Assembly (NCBI GenBank): GCA_045538735.1
Contig: JAZSRY010000069.1
Coordinates: 13,153 to 77,152 of the forward strand
Direction of reading: 5' to 3'
DNA from: SIG459 sp045538735
GTDB lineage: Bacteria; Bacillota; Clostridia; Oscillospirales; Oscillospiraceae
DNA length: 64,000 bases
Shown here: positions 17,515 to 25,932 of the stretch, piece by piece
How the letters are laid out: each line of letters begins with the position of its first letter
Position numbering within the stretch: the first letter of the stretch is position 1
Made by a program: the position numbers and the translations under genes
Notes under the pieces: model-generated
The model's database searches: none
The model's input: the letters and a program-made list of their open reading frames with translations, nothing else
What the model was told of the DNA's origin: nothing

Positions 17515-18195
17515 TCATTTGAATGGACATCTCACACCGATGCACTGATTATTCTGAGAGGAGTGGACGCATTTGATTTCGCTAAGTTCCATCTCAACGC
17601 CGAGCTTCTCTTTGGCAAATTCCACCGCCTTGGTAATTGCAAGGTAAGAATCCCGTTTGCAGCAACGGGGACCGCCCACCTCGCCAATGGCGCCCAGTGC
17701 AGCAGAAGTCATTTTGTTGGAGAGTCCCCAGCTCTCATTTGCAAGGGGAGTTGATCCCGTCACGATAGAAATAAACATACCTGCGCTGACACCTGCACCG
17801 CAGGCACCCCAAAATCCGCAGGCACCACCGGGAACTTTTTTGCCGCGGGACTGCATTTCAATAAGAGCTTTTTCAAGATCAATTTTGCCGCCTGCGTTTT
17901 TATAGGCGGTAAGCAGCGCTGAGCCTACCATAATATGATGCTCCGGCCCGTGCATATGGCAAAAATCAAGTGCCATCATCTTTTGAATGATCTCTATGGG
18001 ATTCTTTGAGGTCTGGCCAAGACATAGCCCGATAATGCGGTCTATTCCTTGCGTATGACAATCGCTGCATACATAATGACCATTTTCACAAAAGGTTTTG
18101 CTGTTTTCTTTTTTGTGGCAAAGAGCGCATTCCATCTCGGTGTCGGTTTCTGAATATTTCAGCGGCGCACCGCAAATCAAGCATTCGTCTTTCAT
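17515..18195 (-). CDS. DUF5714 cysteine-rich protein
   Basis: The 226-residue protein has an N-terminal zinc-ribbon-like part (CLICGAPL, CALCHKK, CSDCH). The body carries many Cys/His motifs (FCHMHGPEHH, GACGFWGACGAG, GGPRCCKRDS, RCPFK), matching DUF5714. The conserved Cys/His residues suggest a bound metal or metal cluster. In other genomes it often accompanies radical SAM or methyltransferase genes; here it stands alone. The function is unknown. Confidence 0.8.
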   Translation of the reverse strand: MKDECLICGAPLKYSETDTEMECALCHKKENSKTFCENGHYVCSDCHTQGIDRIIGLCLGQTSKNPIEIIQKMMALDFCHMHGPEHHIMVGSALLTAYKNAGGKIDLEKALIEMQSRGKKVPGGACGFWGACGAGVSAGMFISIVTGSTPLANESWGLSNKMTSAALGAIGEVGGPRCCKRDSYLAITKAVEFAKEKLGVEMELSEIKCVHSSQNNQCIGVRCPFK

Positions 18196-18422
18196 ATGTT
18201 CTCCTTAAAACCTGAAACGAAAATCACAAATCCGGTACCGGCATTATATCATAAAACAACAGCAAAATAAACAGCTATATAGATTTAGCAGAAAACCGGA
18301 GACGATTCTTATTGCTGCAAAAACCGACTCACATAAAGATAAAAGACAGCACAGCCTTTCGATCATGCTATCCTAAGATATAAAGATAACGCAAAGGAAC
18401 TGACGCCATTTTCCTTAGGGGC

Positions 18423-18451
18423 TTGTCGTTTCGACAAAATAATGCTATTGT
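18423..18451 (+). promoter_or_regulatory. Promoter before the PlsC-like gene, with small palindrome
   Basis: TTGTCG (18423-18428) and TATTGT (18446-18451) have 17-base spacing. A palindrome TTGTCG TTT CGACAA overlaps the -35 box and could be an operator. The rest of the 290-base gap shows no gene. Confidence 0.45.
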
Positions 18452-18487
18452 GTAGGTAAGTTATAATTCCATCGAAAGGAGAAAAAC

Positions 18488-19225
18488 GTGACAAAAACTG
18501 CTTTATCCTCATTTGACACGCCGACTCCCGTGGGATATTCCCGCAAAAAGTGGTTTACGGCAGTGAAAGCCATCGTTAAGCTTTTTGTGAGAAAACCGGA
18601 ATTTGTTTTCCTGGGAGAAGCTCCCGGACCCGGATGCATTATTTTGAGCAACCATGAGGGCGCATCGGGCCCCCTGACTCTGGAGCTTTATGCCAAGCTG
18701 CCCATCCGTTTTTGGGGCACCTATGAGATGAACACCGATTTCAAAACGGCCTATCGCTACCAGACCAATATTTACTACCATCAGAAAAAACAGTGGAACA
18801 TTCATCTGGCGCGTCTTTTCTGCCTGATCGCTACACCGCTTACCAGAATGTTCTATATCGGTCTGGAGCTGATTTCTTCTTACGGCGATGTCCGCTTGAG
18901 AAGCACTTTCCGCCAAAGCATTGACATACTTAAAAAGAATCAGACACTGGTTATCTTCCCAGAGGTTTCGGATAGGGGCTATTTTAAGGTGCTGACAGGC
19001 TTTTACCCCGGCGTATCCATGATGCTTGAGCAGTGCCGCCGCAACGGCCTGAATGTGCCAGTGTATGTGGCATACCTGAATAAGGAAACCCGAAAATTCA
19101 TATTCGATGCACCTAAAAGTGTGGACGAACTGCTGGAGGAAGGACTTTCCAAAGCGGCTCTTGCGGAAAAGCTCTGCAATCGCTGCAACGAACTGGGAAA
19201 AATGCAGCTGCCCGATAAGCAGTGA
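18488..19225 (+). CDS. PlsC-like acyltransferase
   Basis: The 245-residue protein starts with GTG behind AAAGGAG. It resembles the 1-acyl-glycerol-3-phosphate acyltransferase fold. SNHEGASGPLTLE occupies the HX4D position, but with Gly instead of the Asp. FPEVSDRGYF corresponds to the acceptor-binding FPEG block. Hydrophobic stretches around 60-70 and 108-122 suggest membrane association. The changed HX4D residue makes the exact activity uncertain. It has its own terminator and precedes the dlt-like operon. Confidence 0.65.
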   Translation: MTKTALSSFDTPTPVGYSRKKWFTAVKAIVKLFVRKPEFVFLGEAPGPGCIILSNHEGASGPLTLELYAKLPIRFWGTYEMNTDFKTAYRYQTNIYYHQKKQWNIHLARLFCLIATPLTRMFYIGLELISSYGDVRLRSTFRQSIDILKKNQTLVIFPEVSDRGYFKVLTGFYPGVSMMLEQCRRNGLNVPVYVAYLNKETRKFIFDAPKSVDELLEEGLSKAALAEKLCNRCNELGKMQLPDKQ

Positions 19226-19251
19226 GCTATTAACGCTTCTGAAATGACACA

Positions 19252-19293
19252 AAATAAGTCCTGTAATCCCGTCGGGATTGCAGGACTTATTTT
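19252..19293 (+). terminator. Terminator after the PlsC-like gene
   Basis: AAGTCCTG/AATCCC pairs with GGGATT/CAGGACTT around GTC, then ATTTTG. Confidence 0.8.
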
Positions 19294-19349
19294 GCTCAGG
19301 CTATGGGAGATGCAAACACCGGCACATGGAAGAACGAAAACAATTTCTT

Positions 19350-19367
19350 TACTACTAAATTGTAGTA
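19350..19367. promoter_or_regulatory. Inverted repeat (BlaI/MecI-like) at the dlt-like operon promoter
   Basis: TACTAC and GTAGTA flank a 6-base centre (TAAATT), 7 bases before a TATAAT at 19374-19379. The arms equal those of BlaI/MecI-type operators (centre 4 in the classic site). The position over the -35 region suggests repression. Confidence 0.5.
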
Positions 19368-19425
19368 TGATATTATAATTTAATACGAACTAATAGTCAG
19401 AATATAAAATATTAGTGGTGATACT

Positions 19426-20913
19426 ATGCGAAATATACTGGAACTTCTTCAGAAAGCGGTGGAAAATCATCCGCAGAAGACCGCGATTGTTGACAGAGAC
19501 CGTAAGGTGACATTTGCGGAACTGGACCTTCAGGCCAGAAAAATCGGAGCGGCCATTTGCAGATATGGTCTTGTGAATGCTCCGATTGGCGTTATTGCCT
19601 CTCGGGACGCGGACACCTTGATTTTCTTTCTGGGCGTTCTTTTCAGCGGTAATTTTTATGTGCCTGTTGACCCCGATATGCCTCCTGAGAAAAAACGTCA
19701 TATCATTGAAGATGCCGACTTTAAGCTAATTGTTGGAAAACAGGAAAATCGACATCTGCTGGACTGCGTGTCTTTCGGCGGCGTATATCTCAGCCCTGAC
19801 GATGTGCTTGAAAAACTGCAGTCTTTCCCGAATGTGGGCGGCGATGATCCCGCGTATATGGTATACACCTCCGGCTCCACCGGAATTCCCAAAGGCGTAC
19901 TGAAAAGCCACAAGGCTTTGCTGAGTTTTGTTCAGGCATATGCCGAAACATTTGATTTTTCAACGGATGAGATCATAGGCAACCAGACTCCCTTTTATTT
20001 TGACGCTTCTGCCAAAGATATTTATATGATGCTGCAGCTGGGCTGCACTCTGGATATTTTACCGACAACACTGTTCACCCTGCCGCCGGACCTGATCGAT
20101 TACCTGAATGAGCACCGTGTTAGTTTCGCGTCCTGGGTTCCCACGGTTCTTTCGCTGGTTTCTCAACTGAATCCCTTCTCCTATGTTAAACCCACTACCC
20201 TGAAGAAGGTGTTCTTTGTTGGCGAGGTTATGCCTATGAAGCACCTGAACAAGTGGAGACAGGCCTTGCCGGATATTAAGTATGTAAATCTCTACGGTCA
20301 GTCTGAACTTGCCGGCATTTGCTGCTATTACGAAGTGACAGGAGCTTTTTCGGATACGGATACGCTGCCCATGGGAAAAGCGCTGTGCAACTGCGATGTA
20401 TATCTTCTGGATGGGGAACAAATTATTACAGAGCCCGGTCAAATAGGTGAGCTCTATGTTTGCAGCGATGCCATTGCTCTTGAATATTATCATGATCCTG
20501 AAAAGACAAAGGCCAGTTTTGTGTACCGTGATTTTGGCAATGGCCCGGTAAGATGCTTCAAAACCGGTGATTTGGCACAGTATGACGAACAGGGAAATTT
20601 GATTTTCGCGTCCCGTACGGATCTTCAGATTAAACATATGGGACACCGCATTGAACTGGGTGAGATTGAGACAATTGCCGGAGCGCTGGAGGAAGTGCAT
20701 CGGTGCTGCTGCGTTTATGACGGGGACAAACGTAAAATCATTCTTTTCTGCCAGCTCGCGCAGGGAGTTGAAATGAAGGGCACAGATATCAGAAGATTGC
20801 TTAAGGAGAAGCTGTCTGATTATATGCTGCCGGGTAAAGTCGTTGTCATGGAGCAGCTGCCCACGAATGCCAACGGGAAAATTGACAGACAGAAATTGAA
20901 AAATGCTGTTTAA
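19426..20913 (+). CDS. DltA-like D-alanine/amino-acid activating adenylation enzyme
   Basis: The 495-residue stand-alone adenylation domain has the ATP loop YTSGSTGIPKG (147-157) and the specificity region NQTPFYFDASAKDIY, with Asp193 and Asp198 as in DltA-type enzymes. The hinge is KTGDLAQYDEQGN and the catalytic lysine region is NANGKIDRQKL near the C-terminus. DltA loads D-alanine as an AMP ester onto DltC for teichoic acid D-alanylation. The carrier, MBOAT and DltD-like genes follow directly. The substrate is probably D-Ala, but another small amino or acyl acid is possible because the gene order is unusual. Confidence 0.82.
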   Translation: MRNILELLQKAVENHPQKTAIVDRDRKVTFAELDLQARKIGAAICRYGLVNAPIGVIASRDADTLIFFLGVLFSGNFYVPVDPDMPPEKKRHIIEDADFKLIVGKQENRHLLDCVSFGGVYLSPDDVLEKLQSFPNVGGDDPAYMVYTSGSTGIPKGVLKSHKALLSFVQAYAETFDFSTDEIIGNQTPFYFDASAKDIYMMLQLGCTLDILPTTLFTLPPDLIDYLNEHRVSFASWVPTVLSLVSQLNPFSYVKPTTLKKVFFVGEVMPMKHLNKWRQALPDIKYVNLYGQSELAGICCYYEVTGAFSDTDTLPMGKALCNCDVYLLDGEQIITEPGQIGELYVCSDAIALEYYHDPEKTKASFVYRDFGNGPVRCFKTGDLAQYDEQGNLIFASRTDLQIKHMGHRIELGEIETIAGALEEVHRCCCVYDGDKRKIILFCQLAQGVEMKGTDIRRLLKEKLSDYMLPGKVVVMEQLPTNANGKIDRQKLKNAV

Positions 20914-20934
20914 GAAGAAAAGGAGATATAAGTT

Positions 20935-21165
20935 ATGGAAAAGCTTATGGAAATAATGATGGAAATTGACCCCGATGTGGATTATGAAACAGAAACCAAT
21001 CTGATTGACGGTCAGGTGTATGATTCTTTGAGCATTCTTACACTGATTACCACAATATGTGAAGAATTCGATATCGAAATCGGCCCCAAGTGGATGCGCA
21101 ATGAAAATTTCAACAGCATCCATGCCATTTGGGAAATGATTCAGGCAATTCAGGAGGATGAATAA
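20935..21165 (+). CDS. Acyl/aminoacyl carrier protein (DltC-like)
   Basis: The 76-residue carrier has the phosphopantetheine site in YDSLS (Ser31) and the four-helix carrier pattern ending IWEMIQAIQ. It is very acidic, typical of carrier proteins. Located 21 bases after the adenylation gene with AAAGGAGAT in front, it should accept the activated residue and pass it to the MBOAT protein. Confidence 0.88.
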   Translation: MEKLMEIMMEIDPDVDYETETNLIDGQVYDSLSILTLITTICEEFDIEIGPKWMRNENFNSIHAIWEMIQAIQEDE

Positions 21166-21193
21166 CATCCCAAATATTATGTGAGGTTTTTAT

Positions 21194-22798
21194 ATGTCAA
21201 TCACATCACTTGAATTTATATTGTTCATGGTGGTTGTGCTGTGCGCATACTATATTGTTCCGGGGAAACTGCAGTGGGTGGTATTGCTGTGCGCCAGCAT
21301 TTTCTTTTATTTAAGCTGCGGCATAAAAACCGGCATCTATGTTTTGACCACTTCAGTAACAGTGTATGGCGCTACATACTGGATGCAGAACATCAGCGAC
21401 AAACAAAAGATATTTTTGCGTCAGAATAAGGAAATCCTTTCAAAAGAGGAAAAAAGCAGAATCAAAAAGGCCAACAAGCATAAGAGAAGATGGATTATGC
21501 TGGCTGTGCTGCTTGTGAATCTGGGTTTCCTCTGCACTTTTAAGTATCTTCATTTTGCTATAGATCAAATCAATTCTGTTGCATCCCTTATAGGCGCAGG
21601 AACTATAAATAACTCCTTTTCACTGATCGTTCCTCTTGGAATTTCCTTTTACACATTCCAGGCCGTTGGCTATCTTGTGGATGTATACTGGGAGAATATT
21701 GAAGCGGAAAAAAACTATTTCAAGGTATTGCTTTTTGTGTCATTCTTCCCGCAAATGACCCAAGGCCCCATCAGCCAGTATGAGAACCTGTCCAAGGAGC
21801 TGTTTACACCGCATAAACCCTCTTATATAAATTATTCCAGAGGATTTCAGCGTCTTATATGGGGCTTCTTCAAGAAGATGGTGGTTGCGGATTTCCTTTC
21901 CGTTTATGTGGCCGATGTGTTTGCCAATTATGGAAATTATTCCGGCGCTACCACATTGATCGGTGCGTTCATGTACAGCATTCAGATCTATGCTGACTTC
22001 TCCGGTTATATGGACATTATGTGCGGCATGTGTCAGATTATGGGCATCAAGCTGCCGGAGAACTTTGACCGCCCCTATTTCTCTCAGTCCATTGCGGAAT
22101 ACTGGCGCAGATGGCACATAAGCCTGGGCGCGTGGTTCAAGAGGTACATATATTTTGCAATCGGTATGTCCACATGGAACCGCAGCCTGGCAAAAAAGTG
22201 CCGCGAAAAATTTGGCAAGCATTTCAGCGATACGCTTCCTGCTTCTGTTGCGCTGGTTGTGGTGTGGCTCGCAACGGGTATATGGCACGGCGCAAGCTGG
22301 GCGTATATTGCCTGGGGTCTGGTAAACGGTCTGTTTATTATATTCTCCATGTGGATGGAGCCGGTGTACCAGGGCGTTAATAACAAACTGGGAATCAGGC
22401 AGGAATCACAAATTTGGAAAATGTTCCGTATTGCCAGAACCTTTGTGCTTGTAACCTTTATCAAAGTGCTGCCTGAAGTTGGCACCCTGTCCGACGGAAT
22501 TGGTTTTTTGAAGAACATATTTGTTTCAAAGGTTCCCTTCCATTCTCTTGCCCAGCTGCTGCCATTTATTAACCTGGGAGATTTTGAAACACTTATGCAG
22601 CTTGCTGTGGCAGCCGTGGGTGTTGTGCTGATGTTCGTTTTCTCCGTAATTCAGGGAAAACGCCCGGTTCGGGACTGCTTCAACAAAATTCCTATGCCCG
22701 TGAGAGTGCTTATTCTGGTATGTGCGGTTCTGATCATCAGCATTTTTGGTGTCAGAGCAAACTGGGGAACGGGAGGATTTATGTATGCGAATTTCTAA
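21194..22798 (+). CDS. MBOAT O-acyltransferase (DltB-like)
   Basis: The 534-residue polytopic membrane protein has the MBOAT active-site histidine in GIWHGASWAYIAWG. The conserved FDRPYFSQSIAEYWRRWHISLGAWF segment and QGPISQYE loop are also present. DltB-type members move the aminoacyl group from the carrier across the membrane onto teichoic acid; related AlgI/PatA proteins acetylate polysaccharides. The neighbours favour the DltB role. Its 3' end overlaps the next gene by 14 bases. Confidence 0.88.
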   Translation: MSITSLEFILFMVVVLCAYYIVPGKLQWVVLLCASIFFYLSCGIKTGIYVLTTSVTVYGATYWMQNISDKQKIFLRQNKEILSKEEKSRIKKANKHKRRWIMLAVLLVNLGFLCTFKYLHFAIDQINSVASLIGAGTINNSFSLIVPLGISFYTFQAVGYLVDVYWENIEAEKNYFKVLLFVSFFPQMTQGPISQYENLSKELFTPHKPSYINYSRGFQRLIWGFFKKMVVADFLSVYVADVFANYGNYSGATTLIGAFMYSIQIYADFSGYMDIMCGMCQIMGIKLPENFDRPYFSQSIAEYWRRWHISLGAWFKRYIYFAIGMSTWNRSLAKKCREKFGKHFSDTLPASVALVVVWLATGIWHGASWAYIAWGLVNGLFIIFSMWMEPVYQGVNNKLGIRQESQIWKMFRIARTFVLVTFIKVLPEVGTLSDGIGFLKNIFVSKVPFHSLAQLLPFINLGDFETLMQLAVAAVGVVLMFVFSVIQGKRPVRDCFNKIPMPVRVLILVCAVLIISIFGVRANWGTGGFMYANF

Positions 22799-23792
22799 AA
22801 AATTCATTCTGTCTGTTCTCTGCTTTCTCCTGGCGCTGATTTTGCTCTCCGGAATTTTACTGTATCCCGTATTCAATTATGAATTGCGAAATTACCGGGA
22901 CGCAAACTTGAGAGCTTCCCTCGCCGGTCAGATTGATTACTTGTTTTTGGGTGCTTCTCACGGCGTTGCTGCCTACCAGCCCGTTACGGTGGATGCGCAG
23001 TTGGGGACTTCAAGTTATAACCTTTCCTGCCAGATGATGGACTGGAATTCCAGAATATATATGCTGGAAAAGGAACTGGCACGCAATCCTGTAGAGCATG
23101 TAGTGATTGAGATTTCCTATAACGCCCTTTATCGTGATGAAACGACGGAGCATGCTGAAGGCCAGGCGCTTACGGTTCAGCGTATGGATTCCCTCGGTGA
23201 AGCTCTGCGCTTTATGTGCAATAATGTCAGCGTTAATGACTGGCTGAATATTTATTCGCGGCTTTTGATATCGGGCGTTGCCCAGTGGATGGATTTGCTT
23301 AAAGGTGATACAACTAAGCAAATCCAATATGAAAACCGGGGATTTTATTCCATGGATTCCAATACCATAAATTTGGAGGAAATTTCGGGCACAAATGTAC
23401 ATACCGAGTATCTGCAGGAAAATATGCTGAAGCTGGAGCAGGTGCTTCAAATGTGCAGAGATGCTCAGGCCGAATGCAGCATTGTTGTGGTTCCGGTATC
23501 GGATTCCCTGCTTTATAAATCCGAAGGCTTTGACAGCTTTTACGAGTATATGAAAGGCTACTGTCTGGAGCAGGGCTGCGAATTTTATGATTTTAATTTG
23601 CTGCGTTCCAGATACTCCCTTTTCTCTGATTCCTACAGCTTTTATGACACCGTCCATATGAGCGATCAGGGAGCAACAGCTTTCTCAAACGCATATGCGG
23701 ATGTTATGAAGCGTGTGAAGAACGGTGAGCCCATAGATATGCTGTTCTACGGCAGCTATCAGGAAATGCTGCAGGACTCTCCCCACGCCTGA
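22785..23792 (+). CDS. DltD/SGNH-like extracytoplasmic protein
   Basis: I start at ATG 22785 (335 residues) because GGGAGG precedes it, rather than at the earlier in-frame codon. An N-terminal membrane helix (about 7-27) anchors an outer SGNH-hydrolase-like domain: FLGASHG carries the serine and DTVHMSDQGATAF the Asp/His pair. DltD completes teichoic acid D-alanylation on the outside. Similarity to DltD is by position and motif only; AlgX/PatB-like acyltransferases share them. Confidence 0.72.
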   Translation: MRISKKFILSVLCFLLALILLSGILLYPVFNYELRNYRDANLRASLAGQIDYLFLGASHGVAAYQPVTVDAQLGTSSYNLSCQMMDWNSRIYMLEKELARNPVEHVVIEISYNALYRDETTEHAEGQALTVQRMDSLGEALRFMCNNVSVNDWLNIYSRLLISGVAQWMDLLKGDTTKQIQYENRGFYSMDSNTINLEEISGTNVHTEYLQENMLKLEQVLQMCRDAQAECSIVVVPVSDSLLYKSEGFDSFYEYMKGYCLEQGCEFYDFNLLRSRYSLFSDSYSFYDTVHMSDQGATAFSNAYADVMKRVKNGEPIDMLFYGSYQEMLQDSPHA

Positions 23793-23822
23793 GCCAGTTG
23801 GGATTATATAAGTGAAAAAGAA

Positions 23823-23851
23823 AGCCCGCCGTCGGCGGGCTGTCTTTTTTT
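23823..23851. terminator. Terminator after the dlt-like operon
   Basis: AGCCCGCC GTC GGCGGGCT is followed by a T-run and preceded by an A-run; it is shared with the convergent acyltransferase gene. Confidence 0.85.
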
Positions 23852-23862
23852 CTTGTTTCCGC

Positions 23863-25071
23863 TTATGAATTGATTTTGGCAGTATTGCTGAGGGTGTGAA
23901 AACTTTTGAGGAGATTAATGAATTTCATAACGAGGCGTCCGTCCTCTAAAATGCAACGATAAATTTTACTGCCGTGCTGCACTTCCAGATATTTACCTGG
24001 GCTGAAGGGCAGGGAGGGAATGTTTTTAATGGGCACAAGAATATCGGAGCTTTCTCCGTCTATTTCGCCTTCAATACGAAAACCCTCGGCGCTGAGACTG
24101 AGAGTGCCGCTGCCAACCTGGCGGAAACGGTGTTTTCCTTCCTCCAGCGCGCAAAAGACGGAGGGGCTGCTGATGGAAGCAAGTTCGCCACTCTCCGCAG
24201 AGGAGAGGACTTTGTCAAAGATGAGGCGGCTCCAATCGGAGACATAGCGCAGCTCCTCCCCGTGGACCGAGCATTTATGGAGCATAGCGTAATCGTCGCT
24301 TTGCTGAGCATAGCCGCATTTTTCGCACTGGAGAATATTTTTGCATTTCAAGCGTATGGAAAATTCCTCGCCGCAGTGGGGGCAGATATATAAGACGTTT
24401 TCAAGCCCGGCAATGTTTTTGCAGCCGCTGAAGCGAACCCGATAGCCCTCCTGCTCACGGTAAGCATCGAAAAGAAGGGCCTCCTCGGTGCGGCGGCGGA
24501 TGCTCTCCTCGTCCAGAGCGGCAAGCTCCTGCGCGGAAAAAAGCTTGTATATATCTATGTAGGTGCGTCCGGGGCGGAGCGTTGAGGACCATTTCGGAAG
24601 CACAAAATACGAACCGTAGGAGCGGGCTGCGTAGACATCGGTGCCGAGCCATTTGAGGAATTTATAGGTGGCTGAGGGAATGGGGGTGGAAAGCCCGTCC
24701 TCGCACATAAGTCCTGCGGGATAAATAGCAAGCCTTCCGCCGGAGGAAACAACGCTTTTCATCTTTTTCAGGTCGCTGACCTCGGTTTGAAACTGCTGCT
24801 TGGGTATCAGTCCCAGCTTGCTCAGAAAGCCCTGCAGGGGAAGGGTGCCGAAAATGGAGCGGCTTACCACAAAATTCATCGGCTTTTTGCAGGCGCCGAT
24901 AAGGTTGACAAAGTCAAGGGCGGTCTGGTGGTTGGCTATAACCACAAAGGGACCCGAAGCGTTTTTAATCTCATTTCTGAGAAACCTTCTGCGAAAAAGC
25001 AGGCGGGCTGCCAAATTGGCAACAACCCGGGCAATTCCATAGCAAAAGGGATTTGGTGCTGCGTGGCGCAT
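23863..25071 (-). CDS. PlsC-domain acyltransferase fused to a zinc ribbon and C-terminal beta domain
   Basis: The 402-residue protein starts with a PlsC-like domain: ANHQTALDFVN is a proper HX4D catalytic motif and IYPAGLMCEDG the acceptor block. After about residue 225 comes a zinc ribbon with CPHC and CEKC pairs. A Cys/His-containing segment and a beta-rich C-terminal region (about 290-400) follow with no family I recognise. The acyltransferase probably acts on a lysophospholipid at the inner membrane face; the ribbon extension is uncommon and may bind a partner or metal. Confidence 0.75.
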   Translation of the reverse strand: MRHAAPNPFCYGIARVVANLAARLLFRRRFLRNEIKNASGPFVVIANHQTALDFVNLIGACKKPMNFVVSRSIFGTLPLQGFLSKLGLIPKQQFQTEVSDLKKMKSVVSSGGRLAIYPAGLMCEDGLSTPIPSATYKFLKWLGTDVYAARSYGSYFVLPKWSSTLRPGRTYIDIYKLFSAQELAALDEESIRRRTEEALLFDAYREQEGYRVRFSGCKNIAGLENVLYICPHCGEEFSIRLKCKNILQCEKCGYAQQSDDYAMLHKCSVHGEELRYVSDWSRLIFDKVLSSAESGELASISSPSVFCALEEGKHRFRQVGSGTLSLSAEGFRIEGEIDGESSDILVPIKNIPSLPFSPGKYLEVQHGSKIYRCILEDGRLVMKFINLLKSFHTLSNTAKINS

Positions 25072-25396
25072 AGGCGTTCCTCTTCTTTCTGTCTTAGTGA
25101 GGTTTTATACAGAATATCACAAATTTATCTTTCGGACAAGCGGCGCTTGATTAATCCCGGTTTGGAATTATATTAAACACACATAGTTTCAATTTCCGGT
25201 AATTGCATATTATGCTCAAGGAGTGTTCTTATAAGCAGTTTTGAAAATCTTCGCATGGCGGATAATTTCTATCAGACCTCTCTTTTCCTCCCCATACCTA
25301 CCGTTATCATCAGCACACTCTGCCCCAAGGGAAGCAGTACGCAGGGACTCTGTTGCCGGTGCAGCCGCTTTGACCTTTTTGGGTGGAATGCTCCTA

Positions 25397-25425
25397 TTGC
25401 TTTTTAGTTACTGGGACTGTATACT
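25397..25425 (+). promoter_or_regulatory. Promoter for the small membrane protein
   Basis: TTGCTT (25397-25402) and TATACT (25420-25425) have 17-base spacing. It lies inside the longest open frame and so argues for the downstream GTG start. Confidence 0.6.
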
Positions 25426-25453
25426 TATATACAATAAAAAGGCAGGTGGCATT

Positions 25454-25894
25454 GTGAAAAGCTTTGTAACAGAAACCGATATTGAATATGTAAAAAAACA
25501 GTCCTATAAGGTAGTGGGAGTAATCTTTATCATTTTATCTCTTCTGGCGCTGCTGGTTCTCCTCATTTCCGTTAAGATATATGCCTGCGTGGAGATAATT
25601 GTTATTCTGGCATGTCTTATGGGTGTGTTTTCCAAGAAATATGCTGCCCATGACTATGTGCTGCGCTTTGAAGACCGCGACCTGATTGTGCGCAACAGAG
25701 CGGGCACCGAGGGCTTCCGCCTTGAAGCGCTTTCCATAGGAGATTTCACCTTCAAGCAGTCGGCAAGGGAAAAAAAGCTCAATTACTGCACACTGCTTAT
25801 CAATGGCTCCACAATTGCCTTCGGCGGCATCAAAAACTGCAAAGAGATGAAAACCTACATAAACGCAAACTGCAAAAACAGCTATCATAAATAA
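25454..25894 (+). CDS. Small membrane protein, two TM helices, PH-like C-terminal part
   Basis: The longest frame begins at 25241, but a good promoter sits within it and AGGTGG precedes the GTG at 25454, so I place the start there (146 residues). Two adjacent hydrophobic helices occupy about residues 19-60. The C-terminal half (DYVLRFEDRDLIVRNRAGTEGFR) has the alternating strands of a bacterial PH-like or YcxB-like domain. The function is unknown. Confidence 0.6.
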   Translation: MKSFVTETDIEYVKKQSYKVVGVIFIILSLLALLVLLISVKIYACVEIIVILACLMGVFSKKYAAHDYVLRFEDRDLIVRNRAGTEGFRLEALSIGDFTFKQSAREKKLNYCTLLINGSTIAFGGIKNCKEMKTYINANCKNSYHK

Positions 25895-25896
25895 GC

Positions 25897-25926
25897 AAAA
25901 TCCCGCTTCACTGAAGCGGGATTTTT
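25897..25926. terminator. Terminator, convergent genes
   Basis: TCCCGCTTCA and TGAAGCGGGA are flanked by A and T runs. Confidence 0.85.
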
Positions 25927-25932
25927 AATTTG

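Noticed and set aside
25241..25453. Upstream extension of the small membrane protein
   Set aside because: A 17-base-spaced promoter lies inside it and a ribosome site precedes the later GTG; the extra residues are unlike the rest of the protein.
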